Source: Microvirga sp. SRT01 (GTDB lineage Bacteria > Pseudomonadota > Alphaproteobacteria > Sphingomonadales > Sphingomonadaceae). From it: 64,000 nucleotides of DNA. Shown here piece by piece: positions 51,022 through 59,494 of the stretch. The stretch covers positions 102,528 to 166,527 of the forward strand of contig JAGSNX010000007.1 of assembly GCA_018139225.1 (NCBI GenBank), given 5' to 3'. The notes beneath the pieces were generated by a model, which had not been told where the DNA came from, ran no database searches, and was given only the letters and a program-made list of their open reading frames with translations. The first letter of the stretch is position 1. Each line of letters opens with the position of its first letter. The translations under genes and the position numbers were made by a program.

Positions 51022-52154
51022 CCGACCTGCTGTTCCTCGCCCACCGTGCGCCGACCGCGCCGGATCGCGGCGACCGCATCCGCAGCTACCATGTCCTGCG
51101 CCATCTCGCTGCGCGTGCCCGCGTCCATGTCGTCGCCTTCGACGAGGGAGAGGCACCGCGCCCCGCGCTCGATCTGGCGAGCTGGACCGTGATCCCGCGC
51201 ACGAAGACGCGCGTCCGTGCGGTGGCGGAGGCGCTGGCGACCGGCCGCCCGGTATCGCTCACCGCCTTCGCCGACCCGCGCCTGACCGCCGCGCTCGCCG
51301 CGCTGCCGCCGGTCGACGCCACCTACGTCTTTTCGGGCCAGATGGCGCAGCACGTTCCGGTCGGGGCGACGACGATCATGGACTTCGTCGATCTCGACTC
51401 GGCCAAGTTCTTACAGCAGGCTGAGGCCGCGCATGGCCCCATACGCTGGCTGCTGGCGCGGGAGGCGAAGCTCCTCGCCCGGTTCGAACGCGATATCGCG
51501 TCTCGTGCAGGTTCAACGCTGTTCATCAGCGATGCGGAGGCGGCGCTGTTCCGGTCGACGGGCGGGCAGGGGCACATCGGAGCGCTCGGCAACGGCATCG
51601 ACGCGCGCCACTTCGACCGCGGCGATGTCGTGCCCGTCCCGAGCAAGCGTCCGCTGATCGTCTTCACCGGGCAGATGGATTACCAGCCGAACGTCGATGC
51701 GGTGACGTGGTTCGCCGATCACGTGCTGCCCCGCCTTGCCGCCGATTTCGCGATCGTCGGTCGCGCCCCGACCGCCGCCGTCCGCGCGCTCGGTAGGCGC
51801 GAAAACATCGTCGTCACCGGCGAGGTTCCCGACACCCGTCCGTGGCTCGCCGCCGCGTCGGTCTGCGTCGCCCCGCTGCGACTTGCGCGCGGCGTCCAGA
51901 ACAAGGTGCTGGAGGCGATGGCGATGGGGTGCCCTGTCGTCGCTACCCCGCAAGCCGCCGAGGGTATCGACCACGGCGGCACCGTACGCGTCGCCGAGCC
52001 GCGCGACTTCGCCGCCGCCTGTGCCGCGTTGCTCGCCTATCCCGGCACCCTCGGCGTCGAGGCCCGCGCCCGCGTGCTGTCGCATTATGACTGGGCGGCC
52101 CGGCTTGCCCCGCTCGACGATCTGCTGGGGATCGTTCGGACGCTCGCCGCATGA
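51018..52154 (+). CDS. XrtA-system glycosyltransferase (GT4-like)
   Basis: 378 residues, GT-B fold. The N-terminal part reads LLFLAHRAPTAPDRGDRIRSYH; the acceptor domain has ISDAEAALFR and GNGIDARHF; the donor site has VFTGQMDYQPNVDAV, APLRLARGVQNKVLEAMAMGCPVVAT. This matches the PEP-CTERM/XrtA-linked sugar transferase type. It is the only glycosyltransferase in the locus, so others must be encoded elsewhere. GTG start coupled to the previous stop. Confidence 0.92.
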   Translation: MTDLLFLAHRAPTAPDRGDRIRSYHVLRHLAARARVHVVAFDEGEAPRPALDLASWTVIPRTKTRVRAVAEALATGRPVSLTAFADPRLTAALAALPPVDATYVFSGQMAQHVPVGATTIMDFVDLDSAKFLQQAEAAHGPIRWLLAREAKLLARFERDIASRAGSTLFISDAEAALFRSTGGQGHIGALGNGIDARHFDRGDVVPVPSKRPLIVFTGQMDYQPNVDAVTWFADHVLPRLAADFAIVGRAPTAAVRALGRRENIVVTGEVPDTRPWLAAASVCVAPLRLARGVQNKVLEAMAMGCPVVATPQAAEGIDHGGTVRVAEPRDFAAACAALLAYPGTLGVEARARVLSHYDWAARLAPLDDLLGIVRTLAA

Positions 52155-53653
52155 CGTCGCTCGCCATCAACCCTACCGACACGACGGGCCCTTGGCCGCG
52201 TCACCTCGGCGTACTCGCGGGCGTGGCGGCGATGATCCTCGCGCTGTTCGCGAACGATGTTGCGCAAATGACCGGCATCTGGTGGACGAGCACCACCTAC
52301 GGCCACTGCCTCTTCATCGGCCCGGTCGTCGCATGGCTGGTCTGGACCCGCCGCGCCGACCTCGCCACGCTGACGCCGGTCGCGTGGTGGCCGGGGCTGG
52401 TGCTGGTCGCGTTGGGCGGGTTCGGCTGGCTTTTGGGCGATGCGGGATCGGTATCGCTCGCCCGCCAGCTCGGCCTTGTGCTGATGCTGCAGGGGGCGGT
52501 CGTGACGCTGCTCGGCCCCAATGTTGCGAGCGGGCTGCTTTTCCCGCTGTGCTATGCGCTGATCCTCGTGCCGTTCGGCGACTTTCTCGAACCGCAGCTA
52601 CAGGCGGTGACCGTTGCGATCGTGATGCCGCTGCTTCACCTCGTCGGCGTCACGGCATCGGTTGACGGTGTCCTGATCCACGCCGGCCGCTATCATTTCG
52701 AGGTCGCGGAGGCGTGTTCGGGCGCGAAGTTCGTCATCGCCATGTTCGCCTTCGGTATCCTCGTCGCCGCGACCTGTTTCCAATCCTGGCGGCGGCGGGC
52801 GGTGTTCATGGTCGTCGCGCTCGTCGTGCCGGTGCTGGCCAACGGTGTCCGCGCCTGGGGGACGATCTACGCTGCCGATATCTGGGGCATCGAGCGCGCC
52901 ACCGGGCTCGATCATATCGTCTATGGCTGGCTGTTCTTCGGCTGCGTCATGGCCGGCGTCCTCGCACTCGGCTGGCGCTGGTTCGATCGCGCACCCGACG
53001 CGCCGGTGTTCGACTCGCGCCGCCTGCAAGCTCCGCCCCGGTTTGTAGCCCCTCTGGCCTTCGCCGCCGCCCTGACGCTCGCAACCGCTGCCCTGTTCCC
53101 CGCCTGGAGCGGCGCGATCGCCGGCCGGGCCACCGTGTTGCCGCAGACCACCGATCTTCCGCCCGTCGCCGGGTGGAGCGTAGCTTCGCCCGATCGCGAA
53201 GCGCCGTGGCAGCCGCATCACCCCGGCGCCGACCGCAGACTGTTCGGCCGCTACACCGACGGGCGCAACAGCGTCGATGTCGGCATCGCGATCTATGCCG
53301 ACCAGCATGAGGGCAAGGAACTCGTCACGTTCGGCACCGGCGTCCTTCAGGAGGAAGACCGCTGGGTCCGCGTCGCCGATCTGCCCTTCGTCGCAGGCGG
53401 TTCCGCGATGCGGATCGTTGTGCCGGGACCGGTGGAGCGGACCGTCGCGACATGGTACCGCGTCGGCTCTACGGTCACGGCGGACGAGCGACGGGTGAAG
53501 CTGGAAACGATGCGCGCGCGCCTGATGGGCGGCAACCAGGTCGCGGTGGCGCTGCACATCGCCACGCCCGGCGGCGGCGACCCGGCGGTGATCGCGCAAT
53601 TCGTTGCAGCGGCGGGTGGCCCCGATGCGCTGATCGAGCGGACGCTGCGCTAG
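52151..53653 (+). CDS. xrtA: Exosortase A with fused EpsI domain
   Basis: 500-residue membrane cysteine protease-transpeptidase-like protein. About eight helices. Catalytic residues fit the exosortase pattern: C189 in EVAEACSGAKF, R234 in LANGVRAWGT and H255 in GLDHIVYGW. After the last helix (about 310-330) a periplasmic EpsI/DUF3485 domain of about 170 residues is fused. Known exosortases sort PEP-CTERM proteins, but no substrate lies in this window. Coupled to the glycosyltransferase by ATGA; one base separates it from the next gene. Confidence 0.95.
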   Translation: MTSLAINPTDTTGPWPRHLGVLAGVAAMILALFANDVAQMTGIWWTSTTYGHCLFIGPVVAWLVWTRRADLATLTPVAWWPGLVLVALGGFGWLLGDAGSVSLARQLGLVLMLQGAVVTLLGPNVASGLLFPLCYALILVPFGDFLEPQLQAVTVAIVMPLLHLVGVTASVDGVLIHAGRYHFEVAEACSGAKFVIAMFAFGILVAATCFQSWRRRAVFMVVALVVPVLANGVRAWGTIYAADIWGIERATGLDHIVYGWLFFGCVMAGVLALGWRWFDRAPDAPVFDSRRLQAPPRFVAPLAFAAALTLATAALFPAWSGAIAGRATVLPQTTDLPPVAGWSVASPDREAPWQPHHPGADRRLFGRYTDGRNSVDVGIAIYADQHEGKELVTFGTGVLQEEDRWVRVADLPFVAGGSAMRIVVPGPVERTVATWYRVGSTVTADERRVKLETMRARLMGGNQVAVALHIATPGGGDPAVIAQFVAAAGGPDALIERTLR

Positions 53654-53654
53654 C

Positions 53655-55541
53655 ATGTGCGGCATCGCGGGGATCTTTCACCCCGGCATCCCAAAACCCG
53701 TCGACCCCGCCCGTGTCCGGCGGATGCTCGACGTGCAGGCGCATCGCGGGCCGGACGGGCAGGGCGTGTGGACGGCGCCCGGCGTCGCGCTCGGCCATCG
53801 CCGGCTGTCGATCATCGACCTCGCCGGCTCGCCGCAGCCGATGGCGGACGGCGCACTGACCGTGACCTACAATGGCGAGATCTACAACTTCGCCGCCCTG
53901 CGCGCCGAGTTGACGCAGAAGGGCGCACGCTTCCACACGAGTGGCGATACCGAGGTGCTGCTCCACGGCTGGCGGCATTGGGGTCCGGCGATGCTTGACC
54001 GGCTCGACGGCATGTTCGCCTTCGCGATCCACGACACCGACGCCGGCACGCTCTTCCTCGCGCGTGACCGGTTCGGGGTGAAGCCGCTGCATTATGCGGA
54101 ACTGTCGGACGGCAGCGTCGCCTTCGCGTCGGAGCTCAAGGGGTTACTCGCGCACCCGTTGCTGCGGCGCGTGCCGGACATATCCGCGGTCGAGGATTAC
54201 CTCACCTACGGCTACGTGCCCGACGACACCTGCCTCGTCGCGGGCGTGCGCAAGCTCGCCGCCGGTCATACGCTGCTCCTGCGCCGCGGCCACCCGCTGC
54301 CCGCGGCTAATCAATGGTGGGACATCAGCTTCGCCGATCGCGCCATCGGCAAGACCGATGCGCTGGCCGAGGAACTGATCGAGCGCATGCGCCTTGCGGT
54401 GCGCAGCCGGATGGTCGCCGACGTTCCGCTCGGCGCGTTCCTGTCCGGCGGCGTGGACAGTTCCGCGGTCGTCGCGCTGATGGCGGAGGCGTCGCCGCGC
54501 GCCGTGCGCACCTGCACGATCGGCTTCGACGAGGCGGATCATGACGAGCGCCGCTTCGCCACCATCGTCGCGAAACGTTTCGCCACGGATCATGTCGACC
54601 GCGTCGTCGATGCCGACGACTTCGGACTGATCGACACGCTCGCCGGCCAGTTCGACGAGCCGTTCGCCGATGCGTCCGCGCTCGCGACGTGGCGCGTCTG
54701 CGCGCTCGCCCGTGAGAGCGTCACCGTCGCACTGTCCGGCGACGGTGCCGACGAAGCGCTGGCTGGATATCGCCGCTACAGGTTCCACGCCGCCGAGGAA
54801 CGTGCGCGGGGCCTGTTCCCCGCCCAATTCCGTCGAAACGTATTCGGCACACTCGGGGGCATCTACCCCAAGGCCGATTGGGCTCCACGCCCCCTGCGGG
54901 CCAAGTCGACGCTGCTCGCGCTCGCCAGCGACGGCGACGAAGCCTATGCCCGCGCCGTCGGCGTCACCACGCCCGAGTGGCGCGGCCGCCTGTTCACCCC
55001 CGCCGCCCGTGCCGCCTTTTCCGGACATCGTGCCGAGGATCGCTACGTCGCGGCCATGCGCGCCGCGCCCGCTCGCGATGCGCTCGACCGGGCGCAATAT
55101 GCCGACGTGAAGATCTGGCTGCCCGGCGACATCCTGACCAAGGTCGATCGCACCAGCATGAGCGTCGGGCTGGAGGCGCGCGAGCCGTTGCTCGACCACC
55201 GTCTCGTCCAGTTTTGCGCCACGCTGCCCGCATCGATGCGGCTGCGGGGCGGTGAGGGCAAATGGCTGATGAAGCGCGCGCTCAAGCCCTATCTGCCCGA
55301 CGACCTGCTCCATCGCCGCAAGATGGGCTTCGTCACGCCGGTCAGCGCGTGGTTCCGCGGACCGCTGGCCGAGCAAGCGGCCGCCCTGTCGCGTTCCCGC
55401 ATACTGACCGAGACCGGCTGGTTCGACATGCCGACGATCGCGAAGATGGCCGCCGACCACCGCGCGGGGCGGGCGGAGCATGGCCGCACGCTGTGGCAAT
55501 TCATGATGCTGGAACGCAGTCTGGGGCGGCTGTTCGGCTAG
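53655..55541 (+). CDS. XrtA-system glutamine amidotransferase (AsnB-like)
   Basis: 628 residues, class II glutamine amidotransferase with asparagine-synthase domain. Nucleophile Cys2 in MCGIAGIFHPG; RGPDGQGVW, SIIDLAGSPQPM and NGEIYNF follow. The ATP pyrophosphatase loop is FLSGGVDSSAV and the synthetase core has DGADEALAGYRRY. In polymer loci such enzymes amidate a sugar carboxylate or an amino acid. UDP-ManNAcA from wecBC could be such a carboxylated sugar (inference). Last gene of the rightward arm, followed by a terminator. Confidence 0.94.
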   Translation: MCGIAGIFHPGIPKPVDPARVRRMLDVQAHRGPDGQGVWTAPGVALGHRRLSIIDLAGSPQPMADGALTVTYNGEIYNFAALRAELTQKGARFHTSGDTEVLLHGWRHWGPAMLDRLDGMFAFAIHDTDAGTLFLARDRFGVKPLHYAELSDGSVAFASELKGLLAHPLLRRVPDISAVEDYLTYGYVPDDTCLVAGVRKLAAGHTLLLRRGHPLPAANQWWDISFADRAIGKTDALAEELIERMRLAVRSRMVADVPLGAFLSGGVDSSAVVALMAEASPRAVRTCTIGFDEADHDERRFATIVAKRFATDHVDRVVDADDFGLIDTLAGQFDEPFADASALATWRVCALARESVTVALSGDGADEALAGYRRYRFHAAEERARGLFPAQFRRNVFGTLGGIYPKADWAPRPLRAKSTLLALASDGDEAYARAVGVTTPEWRGRLFTPAARAAFSGHRAEDRYVAAMRAAPARDALDRAQYADVKIWLPGDILTKVDRTSMSVGLEAREPLLDHRLVQFCATLPASMRLRGGEGKWLMKRALKPYLPDDLLHRRKMGFVTPVSAWFRGPLAEQAAALSRSRILTETGWFDMPTIAKMAADHRAGRAEHGRTLWQFMMLERSLGRLFG

Positions 55542-55569
55542 CGGAGAGGCTTGAACGGCGCGCAAAAGA

Positions 55570-55599
55570 AAGCCTCCCCCGGTCGCCCGGAGGAGGCTT
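55570..55599. terminator. Bidirectional terminator after the XrtA operon
   Basis: AAGCCTCC (55570-55577) pairs with GGAGGCTT (55592-55599); CCGG/CCGG extends the stem inside. The A-rich flank at 55564-55571 gives a T tract on the minus strand (end of the gene at 55622), and TTCTTC follows on the plus strand. Confidence 0.85.
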
Positions 55600-55621
55600 C
55601 TTCAAACGCCGACGAGAAAGA

Positions 55622-56701
55622 TCAGGCGAACAGCTTCGCCCAGCCGCGCTTCGCACGGTCCTTCCAGTGGCCGCGGTGATAAGCGTCCGACGCCAGCAGC
55701 GGCATCACCGAACCGGCTTCCGCGAACACCATCTGCTCGATGCCGGTGTTCACCTTGCCCCAGCTCGCCGCTTCCTGCAGCGTCGAGGACGAGCAGGCAC
55801 CGTCGCGCACATCGGCGACGGTGATCTGCACCGCGTACTTGTGCACCGCGACGTCCTCGTGGCCCAAGATTTCGGCGCAGACGACCGTGTCCTGGATGAA
55901 GTTCTTGGGCACGCCGCCGCCGATCATCAGCAGGCCGGTGGTGCCCGCCTCGATCTTGATCTGCGTCAGCTCGCGGAAATCCGCGATCGCATCGAGCAGC
56001 AGGTACGGCTTGCCGGCCTTGGCCCGGTCGACCTGATGCTTGACGAGGCCGAACCCCGCCGAAGAATCGACGAAGGCCGGGCAGAAGATCGGCACGTCAT
56101 GCTCGTACGCCAGCTTGACGAGGCTGTTGTCCTTCTTGCCGTGCTCGACCAGGTACTTGCCCATCTCGCGGATGAACGCGCGGCTCGAATAGGCCTTGGG
56201 CTCCAGCGACTCCGCGATCTCGAAGATCGTGTGGTCGACGTTCTGGAGCGCCTCCTCGTCGATATAGGTGTCGTAGATGCGGTCGATGTACAGCGACCGC
56301 AGCGTATCGTCGTCGGGGATTTCCAGCGCCTGATAGTGCTTGTGGCCAAGCCCTTCGAAGAAATCCATGTCGACGATGGTCGCGCCGGTGGCGACGATGC
56401 AGTCGACCATGTTGTTGCGGACCAGCTCCGCATACAGGTCCATGCAGCCGCCGGCCGAAGTCGATCCCGCGATGACGAGGCAGACCGTGCAGTCCTTGTC
56501 GGCCAGCATGTCGTTGTAGATCTTCGTCGCGCGACCCAGGTCGCGGCTGGTGAAGCTCATGTCCGCCATCGCATCGACGATCGGGCGCGCGTCGAAGCTG
56601 GTGATGTCGATATGCTTGACCTGCTTCGACAGAAGCTCGGCCTTGCGGGTATCGTTGATCGGCGCGTTCGCCGCGGCGGTCTTGTTCAGGGTATCGGTCA
56701 T
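55622..56701 (-). CDS. Deoxyhypusine-synthase-like enzyme, likely homospermidine synthase
   Basis: 359 residues, deoxyhypusine-synthase fold. The catalytic-Lys segment EAASWGKVNTG (K316) aligns with the SWGK of deoxyhypusine synthase, and NAD-binding parts such as VIAGSTSAGG and MIGGGVPKNF are present. Bacteria lack eIF5A, so the acceptor is probably a diamine. Putrescine made by the adjacent decarboxylase would give sym-homospermidine, the known major polyamine of true Sphingomonas. Other aminobutyl-transfer products (for example from agmatine) are possible. AAGGG precedes the ATG. Confidence 0.85.
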   Translation of the reverse strand: MTDTLNKTAAANAPINDTRKAELLSKQVKHIDITSFDARPIVDAMADMSFTSRDLGRATKIYNDMLADKDCTVCLVIAGSTSAGGCMDLYAELVRNNMVDCIVATGATIVDMDFFEGLGHKHYQALEIPDDDTLRSLYIDRIYDTYIDEEALQNVDHTIFEIAESLEPKAYSSRAFIREMGKYLVEHGKKDNSLVKLAYEHDVPIFCPAFVDSSAGFGLVKHQVDRAKAGKPYLLLDAIADFRELTQIKIEAGTTGLLMIGGGVPKNFIQDTVVCAEILGHEDVAVHKYAVQITVADVRDGACSSSTLQEAASWGKVNTGIEQMVFAEAGSVMPLLASDAYHRGHWKDRAKRGWAKLFA

Positions 56702-56764
56702 GGCTGGCCCTTGGCTATCCAGAACCCGTCGTCGTTCGAAATGGGGACGCGGAAACCCAAAGCC

Positions 56765-56795
56765 GCCCCCTCCACGCAACCGCGCGGAGGGGGGC
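56765..56795 (-). terminator. GC-rich stem-loop between the two polyamine genes
   Basis: GCCCCCTCC (56765-56773) pairs with GGAGGGGGGC (56786-56795) with one bulged G. Lies in the 117-bp space between the decarboxylase stop and the next start on the minus strand. No T tract follows, so it may be an attenuator or stabiliser instead of a terminator. Confidence 0.5.
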
Positions 56796-56818
56796 AGAAC
56801 TGCAATATAGGTAAGCCG

Positions 56819-58051
56819 TTACAGCTTGACGACGTTCGACGTCATCTCAAGCTCGACGGGAACGTACAGCGACACCATCGGCTCGTCGTCGACGATCACG
56901 GTTTCGTCGCAGCCGAAGCCGTTGAAGGCGGTGCGCATCGCCGCGCCATACGCGCCGAGCATCCCGATCTCGATATAGTCGCCCGCATTGACGTCGGCCG
57001 GCAGCAGGAACGGCCCTGCCATATGATCCATGTCGTCGCAGGTCGGACCATAGAACGAGAAGGGATGATCCCGCACGGTCGATTCCGGCTCGCGCAGCAG
57101 CGTCGTCGGGAATTGCCAGCCGAGATGAGCGGCATCGAACAGTGCGCCGTACGCGCCGTCGTTGATGTACAGCTCGTTGCCACGGCGACGCTCGACGCGC
57201 ACCACGACCGACGAATATTCCGCACACAGCGCCCGGCCCGGCTCCGCCCACAATTCCGCCGAATAGCTGATCGGCAGCGATTCGAACGCACGGTGGATCG
57301 TCTCGAAGAAGCGTTCCAGCGGCGGCGGCTCCATCCCCGGATAGGACGACGGGAAGCCACCACCCACGTCGATCACGTCGACCGTCACCGCCGCATCGAC
57401 GATCGCTGCACGCACGCGCTCCATCGCCGCCGCATAGGCTTCCGGCGTCATCGCCTGGCTGCCGACGTGGAAGCAGATACCCAGCGCGTCCGCCGCCTGG
57501 CGGGCCGCGAACAGCAGTTCCTTCGACTCGCCTGGGCCGACGCCGAACTTCGATGCCAGCGACAGCTTCGAATGCTCGGACGACACGCGCAGCCGGACGC
57601 ACAGCGTCAGGTCGGACGCGTTGCGGGTGGCGCGCATGATCTTCGCCAACTCTTCCATGCTGTCGAGCGAGAAGGTGCGAACACCGTGCGTGAAATACGC
57701 CTCGGCGATCGCTTCCTCGGGCTTGACCGGGTGCATGAAACAGCAGGTCGCCTCCGGGGCCACCGACTTCACCAGACGAACCTCGGCGATCGACGCCGTG
57801 TCATAATGGGTGATGCCGTTGTCCCACAGGATCTGGATCAGGTCGGGTGACGGATTCGCCTTCACCGCATACATCGAACGGCCCTGGAACTTCTCGACGA
57901 AGAACCGGGCGGCCCGCGCAGCGGCGTGGGGACGAGTCAGCGTCACCGGATCGACCGGTTTCCGCTTGGCGATGTCGATGCCTCCACGAACGACGGGGAG
58001 GACGGTCGAATGGGCTTTCGCTAGCCCCAGCGCGCTATGGTGCTTGTGCAA
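56819..58051 (-). CDS. Ornithine/lysine-type PLP decarboxylase (fold type III)
   Basis: 410 residues, eukaryotic-ODC-like group IV decarboxylase. PLP Lys K64 in YAVKANPSPDL; HYDTASIAEVRLV; the glycine-rich VGGGFPSSYPGM; AELWAEPGRAL; catalytic Cys C338 in GPTCDDMD; and EIGMLGAYGAAMRTAFNGF. This set fits ornithine decarboxylase making putrescine; dual ornithine/lysine use is common. The only sensible start is a TTG at 58051, with GGAGG just upstream. It forms a two-gene unit with the deoxyhypusine-synthase-like gene. Confidence 0.92.
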   Translation of the reverse strand: MHKHHSALGLAKAHSTVLPVVRGGIDIAKRKPVDPVTLTRPHAAARAARFFVEKFQGRSMYAVKANPSPDLIQILWDNGITHYDTASIAEVRLVKSVAPEATCCFMHPVKPEEAIAEAYFTHGVRTFSLDSMEELAKIMRATRNASDLTLCVRLRVSSEHSKLSLASKFGVGPGESKELLFAARQAADALGICFHVGSQAMTPEAYAAAMERVRAAIVDAAVTVDVIDVGGGFPSSYPGMEPPPLERFFETIHRAFESLPISYSAELWAEPGRALCAEYSSVVVRVERRRGNELYINDGAYGALFDAAHLGWQFPTTLLREPESTVRDHPFSFYGPTCDDMDHMAGPFLLPADVNAGDYIEIGMLGAYGAAMRTAFNGFGCDETVIVDDEPMVSLYVPVELEMTSNVVKL

Positions 58052-58191
58052 TTCAAGGGACCTCCAAGTGCCTGACGGCTACGGTTCGAAAAACACTGCC
58101 TTGCGGTTGGAAGTCCCATGGGGCAGCGGAAGCGCGATCTATGGGCGCGCGCCCTCCATGTAAAGCGACTTGATGAAGGAGTCGGCAAAGA

Positions 58192-59154
58192 GTGACGATT
58201 TTGCGACAGCCGACGCGTGCGGGCGTGCGCGACGCTGCAGCCAAACTGGCGCAGGTGGTACCGCCGACCCCGCTCTACGTCGCTGAAATCAGGGGTGTTC
58301 CGGTAGCGCTCAAGGCCGAGTCGCTGCAACCGATGGGGGCGTTCAAGCTGCGTGGGGCGTGGCATCGGCTGACCGCGCTGAACGAGGCCGCCCGGCGTCG
58401 CGGCGTCGTTGCCTTTTCATCCGGCAATCACGCTCAAGGCATTGCGTGGGCAGCCAAAAAGCTCGGTATCGCGGCGACGATCGTGATGCCGTCGGACGCG
58501 CCCCGGTCGAAGCGGGAAGGTACGCTCGCACTGGGGGCGGAGGTGGTCGATTACGACCGTGCAACGCAGAGTCGCGAACAGATCGCCGCACAACTGGCGG
58601 AGGCGCGCGGCGCGACGCTCGTCCCCAGCTTCGACGATCCGTGGATTATCGAGGGGCAGGGCAGTTGCGCGCTCGAAGCCGCGACCCAGATGGTGGCGGC
58701 GGGCCTGCCCTCACCGGCGCACGTCGTCGTTCCCTGCGGGGGCGGCGGTCTGGCGGCCGGTACGGCGCTCGCCCTGCCGGACGCGCGTGTCACCGTCGTC
58801 GAGCCGGAGGGCTGGGACGACATGCGCCGCAGCCTGGAGGCGGGCTGGATCGAGCCGGTCGGCCCCAATCCGCCGCCGACCGCCTGCGACTCGCTCCAGA
58901 CCCCGCGTGTGTCGCCGCTGACGTTCGACGTTCTCTCCCGTCGTGGCGCCGAGGGCGTCGCGGTGTCCGAGGCGGGGATCGCCGCCGCGCAACGCTGGGC
59001 TGCCGAGCGCCTGCGCCTTGTCATCGAACCCGGCGGGGCAGTCGCCCTGGCGGCGCTGCTGACGGGCAAGGTCGCGCCCGCCGCCGGAACGCTCGCGATC
59101 CTGTCCGGCGGCAACGTCGACCTCGACGCCTATGCGAAGGTCCTTAAAGCATGA
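58192..59154 (+). CDS. Threonine/serine dehydratase-like PLP enzyme
   Basis: Fold-type II PLP enzyme of 320 residues. PLP Lys K52 in GAFKLRGAWHR, substrate loop SSGNHAQGIAWAA, phosphate-binding CGGGGLAAG, and SGGNVD near the end. It lacks the C-terminal ACT domain of biosynthetic IlvA, so it is more like a catabolic threonine/serine dehydratase or a hydroxyaspartate dehydratase. GTG start with AAAGAG upstream. Its stop overlaps the next small gene as ATGA. Confidence 0.9.
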   Translation: MTILRQPTRAGVRDAAAKLAQVVPPTPLYVAEIRGVPVALKAESLQPMGAFKLRGAWHRLTALNEAARRRGVVAFSSGNHAQGIAWAAKKLGIAATIVMPSDAPRSKREGTLALGAEVVDYDRATQSREQIAAQLAEARGATLVPSFDDPWIIEGQGSCALEAATQMVAAGLPSPAHVVVPCGGGGLAAGTALALPDARVTVVEPEGWDDMRRSLEAGWIEPVGPNPPPTACDSLQTPRVSPLTFDVLSRRGAEGVAVSEAGIAAAQRWAAERLRLVIEPGGAVALAALLTGKVAPAAGTLAILSGGNVDLDAYAKVLKA

Positions 59155-59330
59155 GCGGCCCGCTGGGCACGATCGCCTCCGCCGCCCCGGCGATCGCGAT
59201 GCTGGGCTGCTTCGCGTGCGTCGCTGGCGGTGCCGTCCTGATCGTCCGTCAGCGCAACTACTTCAAGGGTGCGCTGATGCTGGTGATGGCCGCGGTGCTG
59301 CTGGGGAACGTGCTGATCTGGACGATGTGA
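59151..59330 (+). CDS. 59-residue two-helix membrane protein
   Basis: Small open frame coupled to the dehydratase by ATGA. Sequence begins MSGPLGTIASAAPAIAMLG. Two hydrophobic helices (IAMLGCFACVAGGAVLIV and GALMLVMAAVLLGNVLIW) flank a basic turn, RQRNYFKG. The first helix has two Cys. Likely a real inner-membrane microprotein. No family recognised; function unknown. Confidence 0.72.
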   Translation: MSGPLGTIASAAPAIAMLGCFACVAGGAVLIVRQRNYFKGALMLVMAAVLLGNVLIWTM

Positions 59331-59461
59331 GTTGGAGCCAATTGCCGGCGACCTCCCGCAGGCTTCGAGGACTTCCGCTCAGTCTCAGGGAGCGCTGGCG
59401 ATGTCACGGCCCGCCGCGGGCCAAGCCTGCGTCGTCGGACGGCGCGAAGCGCCGCCGGCCG

Positions 59462-59494
59462 GGCAAAGGGTGCGCGTTTCGCGCACCCTTTGCC
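59462..59494 (-). terminator. Strong terminator hairpin
   Basis: GGCAAAGGGTGCGC (59462-59475), loop GTTTC, GCGCACCCTTTGCC (59481-59494): 14 perfect pairs abutting the stop codon of the leftward hydrolase gene. It also lies downstream of the rightward 59-residue gene and could serve both. Confidence 0.85.
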
